NCBI GenBank assembly: GCA_933228675.1
Contig: OW121741.1
Span: 23,187,224-23,251,223 of the forward strand
DNA from: Stomorhina lunata
Taxonomy: Eukaryota > Arthropoda > Insecta > Diptera > Rhiniidae
Reading direction: 5' to 3'
Length of the DNA: 64,000 nt
Positions 12,631-27,175 of this stretch are shown here, in pieces. Each line of letters opens with the position of its first letter. Within the stretch, counting starts at the first letter, position 1. The notes beneath the pieces were generated by a model. It saw only the letters and a program-made list of their open reading frames with translations. It had not been told where the DNA came from and searched no databases. The position numbers were made by a program, and so were the translations under genes.

Positions 12631-13282
12631 GTTCCAGTTATAGTAAGAACGCCCTGCAGATTACCACAAAGAAAGAACTAGAGCAATTATCTTTAACGGC
12701 TTAGTCGTACCAGCGACTTAAAATCAAGGTATTTCGACTAAAACATAATTTTTCACCAAAGTTATAAAAAAGCACATAAATTGTTATATATTAGCAGTTT
12801 TTATAAGCAGAACTGAAATTATGATTGTCTCAATTGTTTACAATTGGATGTCACTAACCCTTTCATAACCAGGGTTAAGAATACAATTAAAAAAAATTCG
12901 AAACTATGTATGAAACAAAGAAAATCATATAAATGTTGTTTTTACATAAATATTCAAATATAAAATATTTATAACTAAATCTCTAATTTTGCATTATAGT
13001 TATCTTTCAATAAAATTTTACTTTTTATTATAGTTTTTTCATATATAATGTATGAAGGTACCCGGGTACCTTGCCGTACTGTTACGTATATAAGATATAA
13101 ATTGGACCACAGCTCCTATACAAAATAATTTTTTTAGGTTAAAAGTTAAAATAATTTAAGCTATTTCAAAAGTTAGGAGTTCTCAAGAAGTTTGAAGTTT
13201 GTGAACCATCTGTTTCCATTAAAAAAGTTAAGATGAAAGTGCTAAAGGTACCGGGGTACCTTGGTATACACATAAGGGTTAA

Positions 13283-14221
13283 ATAAAAGTTATATATTCT
13301 AAAAAAAAAATCTATTTTAGAAACTAACATCTCCTATTGGTGTTCCCAAATTAATTTCATTTTTCTAAATTAATTTTCGCTCTCATTAGTTTAGCAAAAT
13401 TTGTAATATATTTTTCCACAAAATAAATGCAAAATTCTGTTGCATTTTTAATTCAATTCAATTAAGTTAAATTTAATTAAATTAGGTTCTTTTACATTTA
13501 TTGTACTTGCAATCAGTCGTCCATGACCATTAGCGAAATAATAAACGAAAAATGAAATAAACCCTTTTTGTTGTTGTTGTTACAGCATTACAATACAAGA
13601 ACAAATTGACACATACATACATATTTCTACATAAATCATTATTACCAACATTACAAGCCAATAAGTTAAAAGTACCACATAAAATAAATTATAATTTTGG
13701 TAAAATTATTTAGAAAAAAAGACGAAGTAAAACTAGTGCAATACAGGTCAGGGTTTTTAATAAGCAACAAATATTGGAGGAAAATGAATTTTAGAAGAAT
13801 GTTAAGGAAAGGACGTAAGGACGAAAATTGTAATATTAACAACGTTAAAAAAGGAACAGCAACTTATGTTAACGAACGCAACTTTTTTTTAAATTTTTTT
13901 TTCTAGTATTTCACAAAAAAATGGAAAAAGGTTGTTAAAGTAATAAATGGAAATACGTAATGTAATGGCTGCATATTTTTCATTTGCGATATAAATTTAT
14001 AAATGCATGTAGTTTTGCTAATAACTTTTGTTAAATAAAATTTATGACTTTAAATAAGTAAGAACTAGAAAAAAATTCCATTTTTATTTAATGTTATGAC
14101 TAAAATTTTGAACAATAATAATAATTGTATATTTTTATATCAGAAGCAAAAAAATGGCCATAAAAAAGCAAAAAAAAAATTGCAATATTTTTAAAAGGAA
14201 ATGTTTTAAAAACTTTGAATT
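13283..14221. other. Non-coding AT-rich stretch
   Basis: No gene supported. A 69-residue frame at 13697 is lysine-rich and featureless. The sequence grades into the tandem array that follows. Confidence 0.5.
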
Positions 14222-17165
14222 TTTTCAAAGGCAATTTTTAAAAAATTTATATTTTTCAAAAGGAAATTCAAAAAATTTACTATTTTCTAAAAGGAAATTT
14301 TTCTATAAAAATAGGAAACTTTGAGAAAATTTCCTATAAAAATAGGAAATTTTGAGAAAATTTGCTATAGAAATAGGAAATTTTGAGAAAATTTGCTATA
14401 AAAATAGGAAATCTTGAGAAAATTTGCTAAAATAATAGGAAATTTCGAGAAAATTTGCTATAAAAATATTAAATTTTCAGAAAATTTGCTATAAAAATAG
14501 GAAATTTTGAGATAAATTGCTATAAAAGAATGTTGAGAAAATTTGCTATAAAAATCGGAAATTTTGAGAAAATTTGCTATAAAATTAGGAAATTTTAGGA
14601 AAATTTGCTATAAAAATAGGAAATTTTTACAAAATTTGCTATAAAATAGGAAATTTTAAGAAAATTTGCTATAAAAATAGGAAATTTTGATAAAATTTGC
14701 TATAAATTTTCAGAAAATTTGCTATAAAATTAGAAAATTTTGAAGAAATTTTCTATAAATATAGGAAATTATGAGAAAATTTCTTAAAAAAATAGGAAAT
14801 TTTGAGAAAATTTCCTGTAAAAATAGGAAATTTTGAAAAAATGTTCAATAAAAATAGAAAACTTTAAGAAATTTTCCTATAAAAAAAAAAAATTTTTAGA
14901 AATTTTCGTATAAAAAAAGGAAATTTTTAGAAAATTTCCTATAAAAATAAAAAAAAATTGAGAAAATTTCCTATCAAAATAGAAATTTTTGAGAGAATTT
15001 CCTATAAAAATAAAAAAAAAATTGAGAAAATTTCCTATAAAGATAGGAAATTTTGAGAAATTTTCCAATAAAAATAGGGAATTTTGAGAAAATTTCCTAT
15101 AGAAATAGGATATTTTGAGAAATTTTCCTATAAAAATAGAAAATTTTGAGAAAATTTCCTATTAAAATAGGAAATTTTGAGAAAATTTCCTATAAAAATA
15201 AAAAATTTTGAGAATTTTTCCTATAAAAAAAGAAAATTTTTAGAAAATTTCCTACAAAAATTAAAAAAAATTGAGAAAATTTCCTATAAAAATAAAAAAT
15301 TTTGAGAGAATTTCCTATAAAAATAGAAAATTTTGAGAAAAATTCCTATAAATATAGAACGTTTTGAGAAAATTTTCTATAAAAATGGGAAATTTTAAGA
15401 AAATTTCCTATACAAATAGGAAATTTTGAAAAATTTTTCTATAAAAATAGGAAACTTTGAGAAAATTTTCTATACAAATAGGAAATTTTGAGAAAGTTTC
15501 CAATAAAAATATTAAGTTTTTAGAAAATTTTCTATAAAAATAGGAAATTTTGAGAAAAATTTCTACAAAAATAGGAAATTTTGAGAAGATTTCCTATAAA
15601 CATAAAAATAATTGAGAAAATTATCTATATAGGAAATTTTTCGAATTTTTTGCATTTTTATAGGAAATTTTCTTAAAATCTTGTATTTATATAGGAAATT
15701 TTTTTCAATATTTTCTATTTTTATTGGAAATTTTCTCAAATTTTCCTATATTTGTACGAAATATTCTCAAAATTTCCTATTTTTATAGGAAATTTTTTAA
15801 AATCTCCTATTTTTTAGGAAATCTTCTCAAAATTTTCTATTTCTTTAATAAATTTTCTCTAAATTTTCTCTTTTTATAAGAAATTTTCTTAAAATTTCCT
15901 ATTCTTATAGGAAATTTTCTCAAAATTTCCTACTTTTATAAGAAATTTACTCAAAATTTCCTATTTTTATAGGAAATTTTCTAAAAATTTCCTATTTTTT
16001 TAGGAAATCTTCTTAAAATTTCCTATTTCTATAATAAATTTTCTCTTTTTATAGGAAATTATCTTAAAATTTCCTATTCTTATAGGAAATTTTCTCAAAA
16101 TTTCCTATTTTTATAGGAAATTTTCTCAAAATTTCCTATTTTTATAGGAAATTTTCTCAAAATTTCCTATTTTTATAGGAAATTTTCTCAAAATTTCCTA
16201 TTTTTATAGGAAATTTTCTCAAAATTTCCTATTTTTATAGGAAATTTTCTCAAAATTTCCTATTTTTATAGGAAATTTTCTCAAAATTTCCTATTTTTAT
16301 AGGAAATTTTCTCAAAATTTCCTATTTTTATAGGAAATTTTCTCAAAATTTCCTATTCTTATAGGAAATTTTATCAAAATTTCCTATTTTTATAGGGAAT
16401 TTCCTCAAAATTTCCTATTTTTATAGGAAATTTTCTCAAAATTTCCTATTTTTATAGGAAACTTTCTCAAAATTTCCTATTTTTATAGGAAATTTTCTCA
16501 AAATTTCCTATTCTTATAGGAAATTTTATCAAAATTTCCTATTCTTATAGGAAATTTTCTCAAAATTTCCTATTCTTATAGGAAATTTTCTCAAAATTTC
16601 CTATTTTTATAGGAAATTGTCTCAAAATTTCCTATTTTTATAGGAAATTTTTACAAAATTTCCTATTTTTTTAGGAAATTTTCTCAAAATTTTTTAAAAT
16701 TTTCCTATTTTTATAGGAAATTTTCTCAAAATTTCCAATTTTTATAAAAAATTTTTTAAAATTTCCTATTTTTATATGAAATTTTATCAAAATTTCCTAT
16801 TTTTATATGAAATTTTATAAAAATTTGCTATTTTTATAGGAAAATTTCTGAAAATTTCTTATTTTTATTGGAAATTTTTTCAAAATTTTCTATGTTTATA
16901 GGAAATTTTCTTAAAATTTCCTATTTTTAGAGGAAATTTGCTAAAACTTTCTTATTTTTATAGGAAATTTTTTTTAAATTTCCTATTTTAATAAGAAATT
17001 TTTTCAAAATTTCCTAACTTTATAGGAAGATTTCACAAAATTTCCTATTTTATAGAAAATTTTCTCAAAATTTCCTATATTTATAGAAAATTTTCTTAAA
17101 ATTTATCTTTATAGGAAATCTTCATAAAATTTCCTATTTTCTAAAAGTTTCCTATTTTTTTAGGA
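14222..17165. repeat. 31-bp palindromic satellite array with an internal orientation switch
   Basis: Tandem units of about 31 bp. In the right half each unit reads AGGAAATTTT, CTC, AAAATTTCCT, then ATTTTTAT. The first and third blocks are exact reverse complements, so every monomer can form a 10-bp stem with a CTC loop. In the left half the loop is GAG and the spacer is ATAAAAAT, i.e. the array runs in the other direction. The switch is at about 15625. Units near 16080-16660 are almost identical, while both flanks are degenerate. Confidence 0.9.
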
Positions 17166-18069
17166 ATGTTTCCTAAAATATATTGATAAATGAAATTTTT
17201 GAAAAATCCTTAGGGTTTTTCCTTATAAATTTCATGGATCAAAACCTGCTTAATAAAAAATCTGACAAAAAGATTCGTTTAGCTCCCCTCTTGTCTTAGC
17301 AAACAAAATAAATGACTTTTTGCTTAATTTTTTGAACAGGAAAAAAATACTTGTAATTACCAAGATCTAACAATGGCATGTAACACGAAATGGCATTGCA
17401 AAAAAAAAATAAAAAAACCAAAATATCTATAAAATCACCCAAAATGCAGGGAAAAAAATTGTGGAAAAATCTGAAAAATATCTGTTTCCAAAATGAAAAT
17501 AAAACAAATGGAAAGGGAATAAAATAAATGAAAGAACGAATGGGTGGACGGACGGACGGACAGACAGACAAGAACATATTTGCAAACAAGCAGTTGGACA
17601 TTAAATATTTATAATACTTGTTGTATGTTGTATGTTTACAACAAACTAAACAGAAAAGTTGAGAAAAAATGTAGTTATATAGAAAAAAATTAAATAAATA
17701 AAAATATAAAATAAGAAGAAACCTCTTTATGCTGGCAATAAGCCAAAGTTATAGAAATTGGAGCAAAAAATAAAAATACCAGAAAGAAAAAGAAACATAT
17801 TTATTTATTGCTGTTAAACGTTTAAACAATATTTTTATGGCATTTACTAACAAAATATTTGTACAACAAGAGAAAAGCAAATGATAAGATTTTTTAAAAA
17901 TTTTATTGTTTTTTGAGCTATTTCTGGGCGTTGATATTAAAGGATTGCAAAAATTTATTAACATGTAAAGTTTTTTTTTTTTGTGGTCCATTATATTAAA
18001 GTACTTATATAATTATCAATATAATTGATATAATTTTGAAAATTGCACTACATATGGAAGCTTTAGAAT
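17166..18069. other. Non-coding AT-rich stretch
   Basis: No gene supported. A short GGACGGACGGACAGACAGAC-type tract at about 17546-17570 resembles the proto-microsatellite of mini-me elements and may be a scrap of one. Confidence 0.5.
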
Positions 18070-18959
18070 TGTAATTGTAGATATAAAAAGGTGAGGTTAT
18101 AAAAAATTTGAATGGTTTCGGGGTGTAGTTTTAATATGAATGTTATAGTCAAATATGGACCGATTCCCATACATTTTTATATTCTGACCAACAGTTGCAT
18201 AAAACTTCTCTGTTCTAGATTTAGTCGTCATAGCTATAACAATATTCAATTTATCAGCATTAATGTGATTCCCGGGGCGCGGTTATATGGGAGCTCTATT
18301 TCGCCCATTTTCAAAACACAACTTCTTTAAGAAATCGAAAATATTTTGCAAAATTTTATTCATCTAGCTCTTTTCGTTAAGGCGCCATCGCTCTTTTACT
18401 TGACGGACAGACGGATATAAACCCCCTATCTTTTTGGTATTTTTTTGTTTCCATAAGCTATGGTAAAATGGTGACTGATTGTGACAAAATTTTGCACGCT
18501 GGCTGCCATAGACATAAGACTTGTGCTAAATTTAGTGGCCAAAGCTATTATAGTTTATCATATGTTTATATGTGTATTTCAGGTGGAATTTAGGCTGTTT
18601 CCGTAAGTTTTTTGTATGGGAGCTATGGTTAAATGTGAACCGATTTAGATGAAATTTTATAAGCTGCCTTGTGCTTATGTAAAACCTAAGTGTCCAAGCA
18701 TTGCTCGAAGCTTTACGATAAGCATTTCTAGGCAAATTTTAAAGTTTTCATATATTTTATTTTATAAAGTACGAATCAACTAAAATAAATTTAGAGGAAA
18801 GACATTACACAAATATCCAATTAATTTTGAATCATTTTATTCAAATGTTTTATTGTAGTGTATTGCATTAAGATCCCAATTCATTACAATTATTTATTAT
18901 TGTAATAAATAGTTTTTTGATAAAACCAAAAAATCATTCTATTTATTTTGTCGACTCTT

Positions 18960-19440
18960 GGGCAAGAACTTTGCTAGAGACCATCACCTAACGAAGCGCA
19001 CAGTTTACGATTTAATTAATTTTGAGTAATTTTCGTTGGCGCCATCTGTCGGAAACTTGTCATACCAGTTGAGGAACCTTTGCCGGCTCATGCGTAGCAA
19101 CTTTTCTGAATATCACAGCATAATCAAATGCGTAGCTTATGTCTAATTTCACTTTGAGTCATTTTCAGTGTCGCCACCTATCGGAAATTGTTCCCACTAA
19201 CTAAGAAACCTTCATTGGTTCAGGCTTAATAACTTTGCTAAAGATCATATTATGATCAAATAACAATTTTGCTAAAGATCATAGCGTAACCCAATGTACA
19301 GTTTACGATTGAATTCATTTTGAGTAATTTTCAGTGGCTCCACCTGTCGGGAATTAGTCATACCATTTTAAAAACCTTTATCGGCTCATGCGAAACAACT
19401 TTTTTTTAAAGAGCATAACACGGCCAAATGCATTGTTTAC
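18960..19440 (+). repeat. ~120-bp tandem repeats with CTCF-like motif (inside element E)
   Basis: About three to four diverged units. Each contains a version of 'ggcgccatctgtcgg', then 'gtcataccagtt', 'cggctcatgcg', 'caactttt' and 'acagtttacg'. Positions 19039-19047 read GCGCCATCT, the reverse complement of AGATGGCGC, which fits the fly CTCF consensus AGRKGGCGC. The corresponding spots near 19175 and 19335 are mutated versions. Confidence 0.7.
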
Positions 19441-19444
19441 TATT

Positions 19445-20030
19445 CTATAAAGAATAAAAAAGATATACAAACATTTATTTGTTTAAAAGTTATAACATTA
19501 CCAATTTTTTCCCCTTTATCCCCTAATTTTGGAAAAGTTCCATATGCATATTTGGTAATTGGTACCAATTGAATTCGGTCGATTTTATAAAAACGCAGTT
19601 AACAAATTGTTCCTATTGATATTAATTCATGAAGTGTTAAGTTATAATTCTATCCCTTTTTAAACATTTTGGCACCCGAAATCAAAAAACTACCCAATAA
19701 GTGTTCAATATTTGATTGCATTACAACGTTCCTTTCTTTATGCAATGGTTCAAAAGATAATTGTGGGTTAAAAATAGTACCAAAAAAATATTTTAACCAT
19801 TTTTTACCCCCTATTGGGCATATTTTAAGAAAAGTACCAAACACCTGTCCGCTTATTTTAACAGTTGTTCAAAATATAATTTAAATTGTTTGTATGTCTA
19901 TTACTTTAGGAGATACACCATTTCCGATTTTTTTCTATTTTTAACCGTTTTTTAGCCCTTAGTTGCAAAGTTTCCAAAAGTGCCTTCTTACTCGACTTCT
20001 ACATAAAAAAAGTATATACTGATTGCTCGT
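19445..20030 (+). repeat. ~150-bp degenerate repeats with AAAAAGTACCAAA core (inside element E)
   Basis: Repeated phrases are a poly-T run followed by ACCCC, then AAAAGTACCAAA or close variants, then CTTATTTT and 'ggagata'. Several units are visible but divergence prevents exact borders. The same repeat fills 50275-52115 and part of 57300-57869. Confidence 0.6.
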
Positions 20031-20199
20031 TTAAAGATATACGATATAGAAGCAAATAAATAATTAGCCTAGGCGGGGTTATACGGGAGCTATTGTCGAT
20101 TTCACCCAATTTTAATACCATCATTTTCCAAAAAAAAGATGAAAATTTTTGTCAAGTTTGACCTAGCTTCTTTCGTTTAGGCATTATCGCGATTTCAAC

Positions 20200-21395
<1,196 letters not shown>

Positions 21396-21400
21396 GGAGG

Positions 21401-22794
21401 AGCTGCACTATCTCTGTCCTGCCTTAGAGTAGGCGGCCTAACTATTGTCTCATATTTCTGAATAGACCTGGCCGATGTAAGTGATCGCAGCATATGAATT
21501 TCTTATAACAAGTAGTGGTAAAAGTTTTATACAAGAGACATTTATACTCATTTTCACCTGTACTTTAAAAAGTAGAAGTCATGGGAGTCGATTCGATAGC
21601 GCCATCTCTTTTTCATCAATGATAAAGGTAATGGTTGAATAAAGTTTTTTTTTTCTGCCTATTTCATCTTATTAATATGACAACTTATGAGATCTTTATT
21701 AACCCTCGTTTCAAGGAACTAACAACTGTCTATCATACAAGTGTACTAGTTTGCTTTATATTTTGAAGTTTGACACATTTATCGAGTTTTTTAATACTAA
21801 ATCCTAAACTATTAAACATAAACATATGTTAGAAAAATATAACAAAAGAAATCTTTAAAATCCTATTTCAATAACAAGGGCAATTGTTTTGACATTTCCA
21901 GACTCTTCCTTAGGAATTTGTCTAAATATTTTATATTTTTTGCCTGTCAACAGAAAAAAAATGACATAACCCTTTGACCCTTTTTATTAAGATGCTTGGC
22001 CTTTAACATAATTTCAGTTAATGTGTCACATATGTTGTTTTTACCACCATTTGGCATTTTCTGCAAGTGTGAGTAAGTTTAGGATTTCATATTATTTGCA
22101 AATGTGTTGGTGTTAAGTTTTTAACCCTTTCTTTAAATGTTAGACACAAGGAGTCTCCATATCAAACATGAAGCCTTTAGCAGCTTTAACTCTTTGCCTT
22201 TAACCAGGATTTTACTTAAAGTATTAAATTTCTAGTTTTGTATTTCCTCGTTTCAGTTCTTATACATATTTTTTTCTATTGTTTTCACGATTATGTCTCA
22301 TTTATTTAATGATACGAGTATGTTTCAATATCAAGTTTTTTTCTTACTATATATTTTTGATTTTTTTTTTTTTGAAAACACGTGTGCCACATATTGAACC
22401 CTTATAAATAGTTCGATTTTATGTTACAGTTTCAGTTTGCATGACTATTTTCTTTTTTATACTTCGGATTTTATATCAAGACTTTGGTAAATTGTAGTGA
22501 TTTTTTCTGGGACTTTTTTTGTGTGTTATTTTATCGGTAATTTCTTGTGTTCTGGTCCCTTAACGTAATATGGTAATGACATGTTGAAATGACATAAAAT
22601 CAATGTTTATTGCCAAGACATTTGCAACATTTGTTCGATAAAAGGTGGCAATAAGAAAGAAATATATATTTGTGCTGTTTTCGGAATGAAAGGGGATACG
22701 GGTTGCAAGTGAGAGAAATGTAATAAAATATGGAACAAAACTTTAGTATTTAAAGTGGCTAAAATAAAGTTAACAATTACTTTAAACACAGAAA
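21401..22794. other. Non-coding AT-rich stretch
   Basis: Unique-looking sequence with no gene, RNA or transposon ends that I can recognise. Confidence 0.5.
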
Positions 22795-24075
22795 TCAAAT
22801 TTTCAGAAAATTTCCTATCAAAATAGGAAATTTTGAGAAAATTTCCTATAAAAATATAAAATTTTGACAAAATTTCCTATTAAAATATAAAATTTTGAGA
22901 AAATTTCCTATAAAAATATCAAATTTTGAGAAAATTTCCTATAAAAATAGAAAATTTTGAGAAAATTTCCAATAAATACAGAAAATGTTGTATAAATTTC
23001 CTATAAAAATAGAAAATTTTGAGAAAATTTCCTATAAAAATAGAAAATTTTGAGAAAATTTCCTATAAAAATAGAAAATTTTGAGAAAATTTCCTATAAA
23101 AATGGAATATTTCGAGAAAATTTCTTATAACAATAGAAAATTTTGAGAAAATTTCCTATAAAAAATAGAAAATTTTGACAAAATTTCCTATAAAAATAGA
23201 AAATTTTGACAAAATTTCCTATAAAAATAGAAAATTTTGACAAAATTTCCTATAAAAATAGAAAATTTTGACAAAATTTCCTATAAAAATAGAAAATTTT
23301 GACAAAATTTCCTATAAAAATAGAAAATTTTGACAAAATTTCCTATAAAAATAGAAAATTTTGACAAAATTTCCTATAAAAATAGAAAATTTTGACAAAA
23401 TTTCCTATAAAAATAGAAAATTTTGACAAAATTTCCTATAAAAATAGAAAATTTTGACAAAATTTCCTATAAAAATAGAAAATTTTGACAAAATTTCCTA
23501 TAAAAATAGAAAATTTTGACAAAATTTCCTATAAAAATAGAAAATTTTGACAAAATTTCCTATAAAAATAGAAAATTTTGACAAAATTTCCCATAAAAAT
23601 AGAAAATTTTGACAAAATTTCCTATAAAAATAGAAAATTTTGACAAAATTTCCTATAAAAATAGAAAATTTTGACAAAATTTCCTATAAAAATAGAAAAT
23701 TTTGACAAAATTTCCTATAAAAATAGAAAATTTTGACAAAATTTCCTATAAAAATAGAAAATTTTGACAAAATTTCCCATAAAAATAGAAAATTTTGACA
23801 AAATTTCCTATAAAAATAGAAAATTTTGACAAAATTTCCTATAAAAATAGAAAATTTTGACAAAATTTCCCATAAAAATAGAAAATTTTGACAAAATTTC
23901 CCATAAAAATAGAAAATTTTGACAAAATTTCCTATAAAAATAGAAAATTTTGACAAAATTTCCTATAAAAATAGAAAATTTTGACAAAATTTCCTATAAA
24001 AATAGAAAATTTTGACAAAATTTCCTATAAAAATAGAAAATTTTGACAAAATTTCCTATAAAAATAAGAACTTTT
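22795..24075. repeat. 31-bp satellite array, very homogeneous
   Basis: Units of 31 bp: AGAAAATTTT, GAC (GAG in the first third), AAAATTTCCT, then ATAAAAAT. From about 23170 to 24060 nearly every unit is identical apart from an occasional CCC for CCT, implying recent expansion. It is a variant of the 14222-17165 family in which the left arm starts AGA instead of AGG, so the stem has one mismatch. The 90-residue frame FSIFIGNFVKIFYFY... is an artefact of the array. Confidence 0.92.
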
Positions 24076-24957
24076 GAGAAAAAATCCTATATAAATAGGA
24101 AATTTTGTGATAGTTCTTATTAAATATTTAAATTTTTTAAATATTTCCAATATAAAATAGTTCAATTTCTTAAAAAAAGTATAAAATTTCACTTATTTAA
24201 CAAAAATAACTTTTTCAAATGTTAATAAATATTTCAGTGGCACATGACATGCCAGACCAACATAATTCCATATGATAATATTTACATTTTCCTATCACAC
24301 CACTTCAATTAAAATCACTTTAATTCAATTAAATTGTAAATAAAAAAAAGTCCTTCACGCCAATACGACTCCATATAAACCTTAGTAATACTCGTTATAA
24401 AAAATATAGCTTTTAATAAAATATTTATTTTATAAATTTTATTTTTTGCTTTTTAAATGAGCAAATATTTGTATTTATTTGTTGAAGTTGCATTTTTTTG
24501 TTGTTATTTGGTTATTGTTATAAAGCTGACTTATCATAGTGTTGCACGCACATACTTTAACTTGTTCTAAACAAAACTTAAACAATTATTGTTGCACTAA
24601 CACTCACACATACACACACACAAACATACAAGCGTAAAACTTGTAGTAGTAAAAATTCTTTTCATGGGCCGTTATACTATATTGTGGCAGCACCTTCATA
24701 GCCATCATCGGTTGCAGGAAAAAAGTTTATGTCTTTAATGCGGTAAAAGTGGTTTTTAGAGTTTAATTTCGAATAAAATAACACGCGAAACGTGATAATT
24801 GGCAACATAAAAGTGTTAAAAAGCAAAACTAACAAATAACACATACTAAAGTTCAGATATTAATGCAATTTAAGTAAATATTTTTTATGGCGTTAGATGC
24901 TTGGACCCGGCATTTTACGAGAAATTATCTAAAAAAGATTTAATATAGAAAATTATT
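24076..24957. other. Non-coding AT-rich stretch
   Basis: No gene supported. A short CA-rich patch lies near 24600-24630 (ACACACA). Confidence 0.5.
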
Positions 24958-27175
24958 TACAGTTATATTTTTATAGAAATTTTTCTATAGAAACTTTTCT
25001 AAAGAAATTTTTCTAAAGAAATTTTTCATTAGAAATTTTTCTAAAAAAAACTTTCTATAGAAATTTTCTATAGAAATTATAGTAATTTTTCTATAAAAAT
25101 TTTTCTTAAGAAAATTTTCCATAAAAATTTTTCTTAAGAAAATTTTCTATAAAATTATTCCATAAAAATTTTGATATAGAAATTTTTTTATGAAATTTTT
25201 CTATAAAAATTGTTTCTATAGAAACTGTTCTATAGAAATTTTTGTTGAAAATTTTTCTATAGAAATTTTCCTATAAAATTTTTTTAAAGAAATATTTCTT
25301 ATAAATTTTTCTATAGAAATTTTTCTATAAAAATTTTTCTATCGAAATTTTTCTATAGAAATTTCAAAAGAAATTTTTCTATAAAAATTTTTATATAGAA
25401 ATTTTTCTACAGAAATTTTTCTATAGAAATTTTATATGGAAATTTTTTTTATCGAAATTTTTCTATAGAAATTTTTCTATAAAAATTTTTCTATAGAAAT
25501 TTTTCTATAGAAATTTTTCTATAGAAATTTTTCTATAAAAATTTTTATATAGAAATTTTTCTAAAGAAATTTTTCTAAAGAAATTTTTCTATAGAAATTT
25601 TTCTATAGAAATTTTTCTATAAAAAATTTTTCTAATGAAATTTTTCTATAGAAATTTTATATGGAAATTTTTTTTATCGAAATTTTTCTATAGAAATTTT
25701 TCTACAGAAATTTTTCTATAGAAATTTTTCTATAGAAATTTTTCTATAGAAATTTTTCTATAAAAAATTTTTCTATGGAAATTTTTCTATAGAAATTTTT
25801 CTATAGAAATTTTTCTATAGAAATTTTTCTATAGAAATTTTTCTAAAGAAATTTTTCTATACAAATTTTTTTATAGAATTTTTTCTATAGAAATTTTTCT
25901 ATAAAAAGTTTTCTATAGAAATTTTTCTATACAAATTTTTCTATAGACATTTTTCTTTAGAAATTTTTCTACAGAAATTTTTCTATAGAAATTTTTCTAT
26001 TGACATTTTTCTATAGACAATTTTCTATAAAAAATTTATTAAGAAATTTTTTCGATATAATTTTTTTATAGAAATTTTTCTAAAGATATTTTGCTATAGA
26101 AAATTTTTAATATGGAAATTCTATAGAAATTTTTATATAGAAATATTTCGAAAGAAATTTTTCTATAAAAATTTTTCGCTAGAAATTTTTATAAATAAAT
26201 TTTTCTATAGAAATTTTTCTTTACAAATTTTTCTATAGAAATTTTTCTATAAAAATTTTTCTATAGAAATTTTTCTATAAAAATTTTACTATAGAAATTT
26301 TTCTATAGACATTTTTCTATTGAAATTTTTTATAGAAATTGTTCTATAGAAATTTTTCTATATAAATTTTTCTATAGAAATTTTTCTATAGACAATTTTC
26401 TATGAAAAATTTTTTAAGAAATTTTTTCTATATAAATTTTTTTATAGAAAATTTTCTAAAGATATTTTTCTATAAAAATTTTGATATAAAAATAAAAATT
26501 TTTTTATTGAAATTTTTTTATAAAAATTTTCTATAGAAATTTTTGTAAACAAAATTTTCTATATAATTTTTTCTGGGGAAATTTTTCTATAGAAATTTTT
26601 CTATGGAAATTTTTCTAGAGAAATTTTTCTATAAAAATTTTTCTTTAGCAATTTTTCTATAGAAATTTTTCTATAGAAATTTTTTTAAAGAAATTTTTCT
26701 ATAGAAATTTTTCAATAGAAATTTTTCTATAGAATTTTTTTATAAAATTTTTGTATAGAAATTTTTCTATAGAAATTTTTCTATGGAAATATTTCTTTAA
26801 AGATTTTTTTGTAGAACTTTTCCTTTAGAATTTTTCTATAAAAATTTCCTATAGAAATTTTTCTATAGAAATTTTTCTATAGACATTTTTCTATAGAAAT
26901 TTTTCTATAGAAATTTTTCAATAGAATTTTTTTTAAAGAAATTTGTCTATAGAAATTTTTCTATAGAAATTTTTCTATACAAATTTTTCTATAGAAATTT
27001 TTCTATGGAAATTTTTCTAGAGAAATTTTTCTATGGAAATTTTTCTAGAGAAATTTGTCTATAAAATTTTTTCTTAGAAATTTTTCTAAAGAATTTTTTC
27101 TATAGAAATTTTTCTATTGAAATTTTTCCATAGAAATTAAAAAAAAAAATTTCTTCAGAAATTTTGCTGTAGACA
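24958..27175. repeat. 14-bp satellite array (AAATTTTTCTATAG)
   Basis: About 150 degenerate copies of a 14-mer. Neighbouring units create CTATAGAAA, TT, TTTCTATAG, again a dyad. Frequent variants are AAAG or AAAA for ATAG. The core near 25450-25860 is most regular, and both edges decay. Confidence 0.9.

Larger units (their letters stand above)
9516..13282. mobile_element. piggyBac-like non-autonomous element with TTAA ends, carrying two nested insertions
   Basis: TTAA at 9516-9519 is followed by CCCTTATGTGTAT. The right side ends ATACACATAAGGG followed by TTAA at 13279-13282. This gives 13-bp perfect inverted ends with CCC at the tip and a TTAA target duplication, the pattern of piggyBac elements. 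Subterminal palindromes built on AAGGTACC...GGTACCTT occur at 9563-9579, 13055-13072 and 13245-13262. No piggyBac transposase is visible. The 3.76-kb length is inflated by a CACTA-like element (9882-11550) and a mini-me (11824-12630). Without them about 1.3 kb remains. Other TTAA transposons, such as Kolobok, cannot be excluded. Confidence 0.65.

Noticed and set aside
14222..17165. Resemblance to a CRISPR array (regular palindromic repeats)
   Set aside because: The units are contiguous with no unique spacers, the genome is clearly an insect one, and there are no cas genes.
23684..23956. 90-residue frame FSIFIGNFVKIFYFY repeats, and similar frames in the other arrays (14877, 33809, 36315)
   Set aside because: They are direct translations of the 31-bp and 30-bp satellites. 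Frame openness follows from the repeat unit.
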